A stretch of DNA of 64,000 nt, taken from Crotophaga sulcirostris. Its lineage: Eukaryota > Chordata > Aves > Cuculiformes > Crotophagidae. The notes beneath the pieces were generated by a model. The model had not been told where the DNA came from and did no database searches. It saw only the letters and a list, made by a program, of their open reading frames with translations. A program made the translations under genes and the position numbers. Positions 1-11,971 of the stretch are shown here, piece by piece. Numbering within the stretch: position 1 is the first letter of the stretch; each line of letters starts with the position of its first letter. The stretch is taken from NCBI GenBank assembly GCA_013397455.1, contig VYZB01000337.1, positions 444,764 through 508,763 on the forward strand, written 5' to 3'.

Positions 1-24
1 TGTGATACCATGTGATACTGTGGT
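1..24 (+). mobile_element. 3' tail of a CR1 LINE at the window edge
   Basis: The first bases carry the repeated TGATACTGTG-type tail seen at the 3' end of every other young CR1 copy in this window. Only the tail is inside the window; the body would lie to the left. It is short, so the call rests on matching the tail of the full copies. Confidence 0.6.
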
Positions 25-2950
25 TGTACTGAAACTAATTGCTTTGGCTTAACTGATGTAATATGATATCAGCAAAGTCCAGCATAAAATGCCTGGCAAT
101 TCTTGTGTTTTAAAACCTGAAGTCAGAGGTCATAATATTTGCTAGAATAGAAACTGACATTCCTTATCCAGAAATACATTGTATGGCAAAGAGAGAGGCA
201 AGATCTTATTAAAACTTCTTTTCCGTATGTTCCAACACACATGTGTGCAGTATCAGTCTTTCACCCATTGACATCTGAGGCCAGGTATATAATTTGTAGT
301 CCCTGTGTCTTCCCACAGCAGGGCAGCATAATCTCAGCTCAACACAATTCACTCAACGTGTGATAGCAAAATGCAGTGTGTAATAACATGCTCTCTGTAG
401 CTGGATAACTTAAGATTGGGTTTGTTTGGAATTTTTTTAGGTTTTTGATGACTTTTGTTTAAGCTTCCCTTTGTGAAGACCTTCACGTTGTTTCCTGTCT
501 TTTCTTAAATGAGGATTCTTGGTGGTGTACTGATAATGATGATTTTAAACTGTCTGTCTTTAAGATTACTGTGCCAGTTACCAAAGAGTATTCAAGGAGC
601 TTCCTTCGTGTAAGGAAACCTCTGTCCTTAACACTATGCCATTTGTAATTTCTTTTTCTAGGGGTAAAAAAAGAATCTGATGAGGCAAAATCTAAAAACA
701 TTTTTTGAGCAACCAAGCCCAGGTAGAACAAATCTGATTTTGAGGTAGTGTTGCAGGATTATTCGCTTTCAGGTTTCATGTTGCTTTCAACAAATACTGT
801 CTTCTTTCAGAATTGCTAGGTTGCTATGGATTTTTTTTAAATCCCTGATGAAACCACAATTTTCTAGCAAGCATTTGTTGACCCTTCTTTAATCTGCAAT
901 AGAAAAATGATCAGGGCTCTTCAGAAGGGGCTCAGCATACATAATCTCTACATGATTTGGTAGGAAAGGTATTTCTATCAGTCTTACTAGTTACTTATGA
1001 TTACAGTAACTGATTAAGTAAATAAAGGCTATTTATTATCTGAAGAATATAATGATTGTAGCCAAATATTCCTAGTGAAATTTAGGTTATTACTGAAAAC
1101 CTTTTTTTTGAGAGCAAATACCGTGCAAGTTTAGAAAGTATGAGTGGTGTAGAATTGAAGAATGGAATTTGGGGTTCTGGATTCTACCACAAAGTTATAA
1201 AGCAGAGTAAATCCAACTCCAACAGCTTCTGTTTTCCTCATTACTATAAACCAAATGTTATTATGAGAGAATAATTTCTGCCTGCTTCCTTCTCCTCTTT
1301 ATTCTCCTTATGTGGTGTCAGAAAGCTTTTTCCAACCAAGACGTGACAGTTTGATGTAATTCCCATAATTACTGCATCTGCTCTTTTTCAGGGCTGTTGT
1401 TAAGCTGCAGGGGCAGTGGGGATGGGGGAGATATTGAGGGGCTGCAATTTGTGATAGTGGCACTCAATTATTATTGTCACTTATTCTGTAAGAATTGATC
1501 TTGGAACACCATATGATTGATAACACTCTATAAGGAGAAGTCTCTTGAGATCTTTATGTAATGGACCAGATCGAATTATTTGATATCTGCCTATAACACA
1601 ATGAAGGCTGTTGTCTGAATTTAGGTATCTGTCCTATCAGTAATTTTTTCCCTCATTTATGTTTGAGTGGGGGTTTTTTGTTTGATTTTTTTTTTGTCCT
1701 CAAGAAATTCCGGTTGACTTTTAGCCTACAGGACACTTGCCTATGAGTAGACTTTTTTCTTTTTTTTTTTTTTTTCCTTCTTCCAAAGACTTCAAAGTTC
1801 TTGAGATATCTTTGATAGAGTGGAGTGCATTCTCAACAGATTCTTGGTTACCCACCAGTGTCCTGGCACTTTTCATAGTTCTTTTGTTCAGAAAAATAAC
1901 GTTTTTATGATCAACAGTCAAATCACATTGGATAACACTATGTCTGTGTACTCTAATATGTTGTATGTGTACAACAGACAAATAAAAGACTAACTTTTCT
2001 GATTTTTGAAGAGGTAATATGAATCTGGGGCTAATGTGTCATAAAGGAAATAAATTCAGTAGCTTTCCATGACCTAGGTTCCTCTTTATTGCTCAAGCAG
2101 ATTATTTAAGCAGGAAATGTTCTGTTGCTTCAAATGGGAGAGTTCAAAGGATACCAAGTGGTAAGTCACAGTTCTAGAGTAGCTTTTCCTGTGCATGTTA
2201 ATAATATGATAAATTTTACTGTCAGAATTATTTTGTTATCTACATGAAAATTAAGGTTTTAGTATTTGGTATTTGAAGATGAATACAAGTCTACAATTTT
2301 TCATGGTTGCTAGGGAAACAACTTTTTTTCATACTCTCCCTCATGAATGTGCTAGTCCCCAGAGTTTCCAGAAAAACACTTGTGAAAAGAAAATTCTGTG
2401 TCATGTTTTCAATTTCAGCCTGCATGTGCATCTGTCAACTAACCTCTTCGGCATCTCAGACTGTTGGAAAGTGATTTATATAATCAGGGGTTTGACTGTA
2501 CTTAACCATATAACTTCATTTTACAACATTAGTAAAAAATTGCTAAAAGAGTTTTGTAGTCACAACTGCTCAGAGGCTGTTGAGAATTCTTTGATAGAGG
2601 TAAAATACATTTTTTACAACACAAATCAATATGGAGGGTTGTTTTGCTGTATTACAAACCACAGTGAATTCTAGACTTCTGTTGGACTATGAGATTATTG
2701 GAAGAAGATGGAATGTCTCCTAACTCAGTCAGCAGTCTTATGGCCAGGATCATCAAAAGGTCTTGAACTTCCCACAGAAAAAAATTAGGTTTCTAGAAGA
2801 ACTTGTTGATTTGTTGGTAGCAATTAATGGAGGTGTACATTAGGAAGTTATAGTCTGCAGTCTATTTAGCACTTTTCTCTTAAATTGTATCTAATGCCTC
2901 TGAGTTTTACTGGGCCTCATGGGCTAGGTAATATGTCTTTCTCAGAGTAT

Positions 2951-2987
2951 AAGAAAGAAAATTTTATAAGAATATAAAATTTTTCTT
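2951..2987. repeat. AT-rich imperfect hairpin
   Basis: AAGAAAGAAAATTTTATA is followed, after a short spacer, by TATAAAATTTTTCTT. The two pair almost completely apart from one extra G. The hairpin is intronic and no function is evident. Confidence 0.5.
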
Positions 2988-3386
2988 AGAGTGTAAGTAT
3001 CTTATAGAGATACTTAGGCGACATTGATTGCTTCCAGCAAAGCCAGTTTTGAAGTTCATGCACATAGGATCTGCACCTACTGAAAGTCTTTTTTCATAAG
3101 CCTCCTGACTCTTTAGGGAAAATTAAAGGTCATATGTTGAAGTTGCACAATTTTCTCTTTCCAGACCAAAGTCTTCCCATATAGACACTTCTCTGTTGGT
3201 TCTATGCCAAAGAGGTAGGCCCTTTTCTCTCTCTCTCACTGCCTGGAAGTGTTATACCTTACACAAGTACATTCAGTTAAGACCCAGTTGATTTTTAGGC
3301 TTGTCTCAAGGGAATTGCTGCCTCCAAAATCTAAAGAGGAGCTGTTTGGAGTCTGGTTCATGCATCTACTAATCACTATGCGTCAT

Positions 3387-3632
3387 AGCTTCATCAGGGA
3401 AAGTTTAGGCTTGATGTTAGGAAAAAGTTCTTCCCTGAAAGGGTGATTGGCCATTGGAATGTGCTGCCCGGGGAGGTGGTGGAGTCGCCATCCCTGGAGG
3501 TGTTTAAGAGGAGATTGGCTGAGGCACTCAGTGCCCTGGTTTAGATGATGGGTTGGTGTTGGTGTTGCGTTATAGGTTGGACTTGAGGATCTCAGAGGTC
3601 CTTTCCAACCTTGTAAAACTGTGATACTGTGA
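3387..3632 (+). mobile_element. CR1 LINE 3' fragment, lineage A
   Basis: A 5'-truncated CR1 copy holding the last codons of ORF2, the 3'UTR and the ATACTGTG-like tail. It carries GGCCATTGG, GGCTGAGG and CTCAGAGG, the lineage A state at three informative positions. It lies in a CPEB3 intron in the sense orientation. Confidence 0.92.
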
Positions 3633-6600
3633 TCATCACAATCTTTCAGTCAAACGCCCAATTCAGTATGTTCTGCTTAAATAGCAATTTCAAGCATCCA
3701 ATTTCTGGACTAACTCTAACAGTGAATTTGTTTGGGCAGATGCTGAAATAATTGACCAGGATTTTTCAGTAAGACTTACCTGTATGTAGTGCCCAGTGCA
3801 GGACTGGCCATGGGAATGCATCAGGTGCTGGAATGAAAGATGCTGTGGATGCCTTTTCCCTGAGCAGGGTGTGTGCTTCAGTTTGATTTCAAAACCTAGG
3901 AGCAGGTGGGAACTGGTGTCTCTCTCGCATGTCTCAGTCCTGTGGATGGCAGTTCTTATCTACTTTATATAGAGCAAATTCTGCCTCATATTAGGACCTG
4001 TGGTGCATGTGATTACTATACTGAGACAGTATAGTCAGTAGTCTTTTGTACACCAATGAAGGCTGTGCAGTTTTCATTTAATAAAGTGAAAACCAGAATG
4101 TTTTAGAGGATTGAATAAGTCCAGTATTTTTTTTTCTAAAATATACCATCCTGATCTCCCAGGTAAATGCATACTCTCACTAACCAGAAACTTTTTTTTT
4201 TTGAGAGACAGAAATCTGTTCTGCAACTATAAATAAGTTTTGGAAAAACCTTCCATTATTAAGGAATGTTTTTCAAGCTGGATCTTTTCTAATAGTCAGC
4301 AAAGTCGAGGAACTTGAGCAACCAGAACTTGAAAACAATCCATACGTGAGTGAACGTTCAAACCAGTTATTAACCAGCAGTGCAGCACAGCAGACTGGTT
4401 TGATGAAAAGAAGAGCCAAAGCCTAGTACTGCATTCTGTCTTAAGAAATTTCTTAAAACTTCAGTTCCTCTCCAGGCACGGCTCGCTCGCTGTGAAGAGC
4501 GGATGATCTGCTTGCTCATAATTAGTCATACAAAATCAGGAAATATGCTACTGCCTTGGTCTGTGTAAATGACATTGGTTATCTTCTCTTTTTGATTGAA
4601 GTTCTTTACTTTCAATGAAACTGGTGGCGACAGTATGAAGTATTTTGTGTGCCACGGCTCTGGTAACTGCTGTTTCCTCCCTTCTTTAAAAATAAACTTT
4701 AAGTTAAACTATCATTTAAAATGAAAACTATTTATATTGTAAGGCCCAATATAAAATTTTAATAATTAAAAATATCTGGCTTCAGCTAAAAAATAGCCTA
4801 GATTTTTGGACCTTCACATTCTTTCCTTGAAAATCTTTGTGTTTATTTTACCTCATGCTGACACTATGCATGAAATAGCAGTTGAAATCAAGAAGACAAT
4901 TTATATTTATCTAGGTTTTTTTCTATGCTAATGTTGCTTGGAGTAGAATTGGTAATTGGCTTATTTGCAAAGAAGAGTAACAGGTTTTGTTCAAACTTGG
5001 AAACTGATCTCTCTTCAGCCATCTGTTCAGAGTAAAAGCAGCAGCAGCAGATCTGACCCCCTCCAGACGATGACGATAAGCTGTTCTGCTCAGAGCAGTT
5101 ACAATTTCATTTTGCCCTTGAAAACCAAAATCAAAAAATTCTATTCTGAATTTACTTTTTTCATATTTATGAACATAAAGGCATATTTTTTCATGCTGCT
5201 GACCCAGTAAACGTCACAAAGATAGCTCTTGCCTCATCAAAAATTTAGTCTTTGTCATATGATTAATTTATGTGACTGTTCTTATAACTACCATAAACCA
5301 AATTGTGTGTTATAGCCTTTCTTTTATGGTTTTATACCCTTTAATTCTGATTTATAACTGCTATAGATCATGTTTCAGTCTGAAGTTTTAAAATGGCTAT
5401 GACCTTTGAAAGAGTAGACAACCCTATAAATTTGCTGTTGCAATGTTCGTTCTACACTAGTGTAAAAGTAAAATGCCAGATAAAATGAGAAGTTTTAGTA
5501 TTCTTTTAGTCTAAAAAAGAAGAAAAGGCATTTTGATGTTTTCTTTTTCTGGTACAGGTGGGTACGAGTATTTTTACTACAGGACGGACTGAGGTGGTAT
5601 ATGTATACTGGCTTGGGTTTTTTTTACCCACAAGTGGTGAAAGCCTTGAAGTAGTGATGACTAGAAAATCATTTCTGCTTCTTGACACATTTTTCAATTG
5701 AAATTACTTTATAAATCTTTAGCTGTATATATTCTCTATAGCAGTATTGAAATGTCGTCCTTTCTATTCAGCCCTAAAGTGCAGAGGAAGCATTGGGGCA
5801 CCCATGTCCCAAAAATAGTGCGTATCCTCATGGAACAAGAAGACATTCTGTGGGTGGTTTGGGTTTTTTCCATTTAAATTGAAGATGTGGGGGAAAACAC
5901 TGCAAAATATTTATGAAAACATAGGAGGTTTCTAATTTCTCTATTATTTTTGATATGGTAAGATCATTAGTAGGAAGAATTAAATGTGAGTTTCCATTCT
6001 TTTGGTAATCTCAATGATGTGGACTGTTTAATGGTATAATTGGAATTATGAAGACATGCGATTTATGTTATGGAATTTATGTTATAGAACCTCAGTTTTC
6101 ATTCAACTCTTCCATGTGATCTGCTTGCTTGCTGACTTTTCTTAATATGTATCCTACCTTCCATTTAACTATGCACACTTCATTTAATTGCTATTCAGAT
6201 TCAGGGTCCAATTATTTTTCAATGGAACTGAGGATATGTAGTACATGCCTTTGAATTGAAAACAAACAAAACCTACCCCAAAACCTGTCTTTAATGTGGC
6301 ACATGAGGAATTTCTTACATACAAGACTACTCAGACTTAGTCTGATACTCATGAAAAACATGTAAAAATGAATATGAGACTCACTGTAAAATGCTAAACT
6401 GTTCTCATTTCTTATACACGTTTTGTGTTTTAGAGAAAGGAATCAGTAACAGGGTCATACACTGCCTGCCATTTAAAATTAGACTGACTAAAAGAAATTC
6501 ATCTTTGCAGCCCTGACTAATAGATAATTTCACTCTTCTGCAGTAGCTAAGTGAGATTACAGCCCTTTCTATTTTGAGGTTTCTTAAGTATTTAAAGTCT

Positions 6601-8676
6601 TTGATTTTTTTTTTAAATGCAATCATGTCACTGCAATGTTTAAAAGAAAATCTGCATTTTTTTAACACCTCAGTTTTTTATTTTTCAAAAATGAGTTTAA
6701 TTTTTAATAGTTGTTTCATCTTTGGATTTAGAAATGTGTCTTATGTTCTAAGTATCTTCTAATAAGATTACTAAGGGTGACTTTGAGCAATGACCCTTTG
6801 TCATCACATTAACTGATTTAGAAATTTGGTTTACACTGTTTCTAAATGTTCCTTTGCTATGGGCTTTGAAAAGAAACTTAATTTAAAAGTTCTCATAAAT
6901 ACAACCATAATTCAATTCAAAACTATTTTTAAAAATCCAGAAAAAAAAATAAAAGAAGAAAGTGCTATTTATAGTCCATGAAAAAACTGTCTATTTAAAT
7001 CTGCTTTTTTGAGGTAGCCATCTCAACTATCCAAAAATAAACCTGAAGACATGAGATGAGAATATTAATTTTCTTTGCCAGTTTAACTCCGTCTTATTTT
7101 TTGCATAATAATATGAGGCAGATATATATATTGAAAGACTTTTATGAGATCTTAGGTGGATGATAGATTTTATTGTAAACTTGGAGCCTATAAAGGACAT
7201 CAGAAAAGACACTGTCTAAAATTTAAAAAGATAGAATGGAAGAAAATGTGCTTCAGAGGTAGTTTAACTTTTTTCAAGTGTAAGTAGTCCTTCAATTTTG
7301 CATATGAACTTAATACGTGTGACTGCTCAAAGTCTGTTCCTACTTGCTATGCAGTATGTAAAGAGAAGAGAAAGCCCTTCTCTCCTTTGTCTTAGATCTG
7401 CTACCCAACATCAGTGTTATAAAACTAAAAACACATGACCCTTAAAATATGATTTCTGTATCCCATTTTGGAAATTTGAGGTCAATTACATAGACGATAG
7501 ATGATATGCAGACCTCTGACAGGGATATTGAAATATTCTTTGACCTTATATAATTTTTCATTACTTTTTTTTTCTTGATTTGAAAAGTAGCCCTCATTCA
7601 AAGAACCAGAAATAGGTTAATCTTTCCCTCTTGGTTATGTAACGTTTGACTGCCAAAATCCTGGCTTTGTACTAGATGATGCAGCTCATGTTTAATGTGT
7701 TTGAACAGCAATTTATATGTTGCTGTTCTGAAATGGAAGAACTTAAAGAACTTATTAATTACCTTTAGTACTCATGAATTAAGCAAAAAATGGTAAACTT
7801 CAGTTAATATAAACACATGGAACTAATTCACAATTAACTGAAATTTCAAAGAAAAACTTTTGATTTATTTTGAAAAATTTTTGAGTTCAATCCACTCTGG
7901 ACCTCATTAAGTGAGAGATCTGTGCAGCTACTCCGTTAGCACCTTTCTGAAATATTCCTGCATCACTAGGTAACTAGAGACTGTTCAGGCAACCTTAGCA
8001 CTCATACCATTAGTAATTAATCACTTAAAGTGAACGGGTGTAACAATTGTAGCATACCAAACTTTTCTCCTGCCTTCTACCTTGAGCTACGAAACACCGT
8101 CAGTGGTTTCATTTCACTCCACCAAGCTTTGTGCCTAAAAATGGAGCTGTACAAGGAAGGTGTTACCCAGTTTAGAAGAATAAAACAAAGCTTTTTTTTC
8201 TTTAACGTCTTTTATTCATGGATGCTCTCAAATGCAGTCTGTCTCTTGCTGGAGGGCCATGAAAGGCGTGAAGTGGAATCAACTTTAAGAAATATTTTGG
8301 TCTAGATAAGAAGATAGTCTTCTCTGATAAACTCCACCAGCTATGGCTTCCTAGGTTGAATGGTGAATACAAGGCCCATGTGTGTATTTTCTCCCTTGCC
8401 AGATATACTTAATACACGTTCTGCCTTAATAAATGTTCATGAGTAGCTCTTTTTGCTTTAATTCCATTGAGGAAGGATGGGCAGTATACATGTATGATGC
8501 ACTTCTAGCTAAAACTCCAATATGATTGCCTATAACTTGTACCAACTTGCCAGTTTTTTAACATAAAAGTACAAATATCAAGATTCTGCTATTATAAGAA
8601 AGGCAGAATAAGCACCTTAAAAACCTTTCTATCTAGCATGTTGTTCTGAAGAGATCACTGAAGCCTTATTACAAAA

Positions 8677-8942
8677 AGTGACAGAACTAGAGGACGTGGG
8701 CTCAAGCTTCATCAGGGAAAGTTTAGGCTTGATATTAGGAAAAAGTTCTTCACTGAAAGGGTGATTGGTCATTGGAATGCGCTGCCCGGGGAGGTGATGG
8801 AGTCGCCGTCCCTGGAGGTGTTTAAGAGGAGATTGGCTGAGGCACTCAGTGCCATGGTTTACGTGATGGGTTGGTGTTAGTGTTGGGTTATAGGTTGGAC
8901 TTGATGATCTCAGAGGTCCTTTCCAATCTTGTGATACTGTGA
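8677..8942 (+). mobile_element. CR1 LINE 3' fragment, lineage A
   Basis: A 5'-truncated CR1 beginning in the ORF2 segment that reads roughly DRTRG and ending in a single GATACTGTGA tail unit. It has GGCTGAGG and CTCAGAGG. The first marker reads GGTCATTGG, which is lineage A with one extra change. It is intronic in CPEB3, in sense orientation. Confidence 0.92.
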
Positions 8943-10436
8943 AAATGTGCTTTCAGTAATAAAGAAAGGTTCCCATCATTAGAGAAGGTATGCCAATGTT
9001 GATATTAATTGAAATAGAGATTTTCCAGACTGTCTAGGCCGGCAAAAATGCTTTTTCCAGACTATAGCAATATTATGTGGTATTTTTAAGTGTGTCTTGC
9101 ATTTCAAGCGACAACCTTGTTTCAAGTTTGTGGAATACAGTGTACGTGCCAGATTTTCCAGTTTTGTTCTCGGCAAGGTTAAGTGAAATTAGACCAACTG
9201 GACTAAATTATCCTTTCATAGGGAAATTGTGTCACTGTTTAGATGTCAGAATGGGACGTGTACAAATGAGAAGTTCTTGCACTGCACTCCATAAAATAAT
9301 CAATCCTTGAGCTCAAGGTTGAGGAGCTCCTAGGCTGTGCTTTGGGATCTAGGCACATTCATCTCCTCCTCATCTTCACTCTGCTCTACACCCATTTAAA
9401 AGCCATAGTGACTTTTCTTACAGCAAAATATGTTGTTGCCATTTTCCAGTGAATTGCAAAAGGCAATTTTTATTGTCAGGCTACAGTGATGTGTTGTACC
9501 AACAGCTGATTGTGCTCTGCCAAAAAGCCAGCTGTTGTCAGGTACCTTGCAATTTTCTAGGGCTTAAAATATTTCATTTGTTTTGCTTTGTGGAATCCGA
9601 GTCAGGAGCAGTCCCTTCAGCCCTCAGACATTTAGAAATATCTGGACAGGTAAGAAGGGGTTACTGCTGAAGTTGGTCTGCAACACACTGCCACAGCGTG
9701 CTACCAAGCTCTGCTGTAGAAGGTTAAAATTTTGAAATTCATCAAATTTCTTACTTCTTGGAAAAAAACACATGTGCTTTAAGTCATATGATACCTGTGA
9801 TGCACAGAGAGGAGAATGTGCTGAAGCCCATAATACTAAGCAATTTGAAGCAACTTTCAGCATCTGCTAAATAATTCAAGTTATTTGGATTAATGCATTT
9901 TTGTTTTGGAGACCAATCATCTTGTTAATTCTACGTCATCTACTGTCTTTAAACATGGATTAAGTTTATTTTAAACCTAGATGCCCCTGTAATTGACCAT
10001 TGTGAATGTTAGAAGTCAGTTGGCCATGGAATAAAGCTTTTAGTGGATTAGGTTTATCTCTTGTATGTAGTAGAAGTAGGAATAGAAACACACGGTAGAA
10101 CAGGATGTACTTTGTAAAGTAGATGTTTTTGAGAATCTCTTCAGGAAGGAATACTGTTAGTTTTATAATGTTACAGCCAAAATTAGCATTTAAACCTAGC
10201 TGAGAGAAAAAGAAAATTACTGTTAGTTTACAAATTGGCATGCTATTTTTCCTTTAAATTGTGGCTGAAGTTATAAAAAATGGTGTTTTGTTCCGGTGCA
10301 AAAATGTTATTTCATTATTAAAATGAATGTATGAATAGAATAGTGTGAGATAATTCTTTATGCAATGTCACTTTTGGCATATGTGTTTTCCAGTTGCATT
10401 TTTATACTGGAATTTTTTGGGGTTTATACTGGTTTG

Positions 10437-10500
10437 TTTTTAGGCTGGACTCGATGATCTCAGAGGTCCTTTCCAACCTTGTGATACTGTGATACTGTGA
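10437..10500 (+). mobile_element. Very short CR1 3' end
   Basis: Only about 64 bp of the CR1 3' end are present: the GGACTCGATGATCTCAGAGG segment (quoted to 20 bases), the TTTCCAACCTT segment and two tail units. The severe truncation fits abortive target-primed reverse transcription. It is intronic in CPEB3. Confidence 0.88.
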
Positions 10501-11852
10501 ATCTGAGTTGAGTGCATCTCCTGCTATAGAGTTCCAAGCAAATGAATTGCATCTGTGGAAGCATATATTTGCTTGTATTATCTTTAATTTCAGTGTAATC
10601 TTTGTTAATACTGTGATAGGTATAAGAAGTCCTATAATAATTGGAATAGGTGCACAATCACCAGGTTAATATTTAAGAATAAATTAATATTTGGTTAATT
10701 TTCACTGGTTTGGGAAATTATGATCACACTGTTACTGTGCCCATAAATGGTTGTCAATTCCACCTATCACAGGTGTAAGCTCTTCCTGTGACTCAGAAAA
10801 ACCTTAAAAAGCTTCATAAAAGGAAGAAGCACCCCAAGCTGTGGCTAAGATTTTTTGCTAAGTAATTAAACCACAATAAACATTTCTCAATTGTAATTTT
10901 GACTTTATGGTAAAGAAATTTCCAATATTTTGCTGGTTTAAGATTATAAACATCTGAAATGGACAAAATATATTTATTAGAATTTGAATCTTGTTGTCTG
11001 GTCAGAAGATAAATCCTAAATGTTTAAATCTGTTTAAATATATTGTAAACCATTCTCTTAAAGTATGCATAAAACTGAGGTAGCAAAAACATGGACTGCT
11101 TGGGTCAAATCTTCATTAAAATTTAACATTAGGTAAAAGTGAAGAAAGCCTTCTTACCAGCTGCATTCAGAAGAGCCCTGAATGCCGCATGCGCTTAGCT
11201 TTACTGGCTAATTCAAAGTCCTAAAATTCTGAATCACTTGAAGCAATTTTTATTGGACTTTCTACTTTCTTTCCTTTGAACTGCTTTATTTATATAAGTA
11301 ACAACAGCAGGTCTTTGACTTACAATAAAACGCAACGCGTGCTATTTTTCACTTGTGCGTATTATTTTTAGGTGAGCATTTTTTTGTAGTTAAATATCTT
11401 ATCATGGAAGTCTACTTATCTGTTTACCTGTCCACTTTTGACCCTTTCTTCTAATATTTATTCATTGTATGTGGTAACTAGGAACTGGATGCCTCCATTG
11501 TAAGATGATAATCACTGATGCCAGCAGATACCACTGATAAATAACTCGGACACAGCTGTTGGATAATAAGAATGCCTTAGTCACCACCTTATATTCTCAC
11601 TGCTCGAAATCATCAATTAATCAAACAAACACACTCCTATGCAGAAAACACTATTGTCTCCACTCTGAAATCAATACTGTATGAGGATACAATCTATTCA
11701 GTGAACTTAATTTATGAAAACAAACTAAAAACCTTAACAGTTATTAGTAATGTGTATATCTTATTCGCTTCTTGGGTTTGTTTTCTTTATTTAAAAAATG
11801 CTTTATAAATTAATTTGTTCTTTTTCTTTCTTCTGCCTTTGTCCTTTCCAAG

Positions 11853-11971
11853 GTTATGCCTTTCTGCTGTTCCAGGAAGAAAGCTCTGTACAAGCTCTGA
11901 TAGACGCCTGTCTGGAAGAAGATGGGAAACTCTACCTGTGTGTGTCAAGTCCCACAATCAAGGATAAACCA
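11853..11971 (+). CDS. CPEB3: CPEB3 exon: end of RRM1
   Basis: 119 nt. It begins with two bases that complete a Gly codon split by the upstream intron, then encodes 39 residues from YAFLLFQEE to IKDKP. GYAFLLF is the RNP1 core of RRM1, whose aromatic residues stack on RNA bases. The acceptor AG is at 11851-11852. The donor is CCA|GTAAGC at 11972, leaving the frame at phase 0. The rest of RRM1 lies on exons beyond the left edge. Confidence 0.96.

Larger units (their letters stand above)
25..11852 (+). other. CPEB3: Long CPEB3 intron (upstream of the first visible exon)
   Basis: AT-rich sequence with no exon I can recognise. I looked for the expected preceding exon, which encodes the start of RRM1, and did not find it, so the donor lies left of the window. 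The intron contains three CR1 pieces, an AT-rich hairpin near 2951-2987 and scattered poly(T) runs. It ends in the acceptor at 11851-11852, after a pyrimidine-rich tract from about 11817. Open frames inside it, such as one of 133 codons at 2273-2674, resemble no known protein and look like chance. Confidence 0.8.

Noticed and set aside
2273..2674. 133-codon open frame on + in the first intron
   Set aside because: No family motif, no splice context, and composition like the surrounding AT-rich intron; probably chance.
1..11852. Possible HDV-like CPEB3 ribozyme in the intron
   Set aside because: The known ribozyme lies in an upstream intron in mammals and is not known in birds; I saw no nested double-pseudoknot pattern here.
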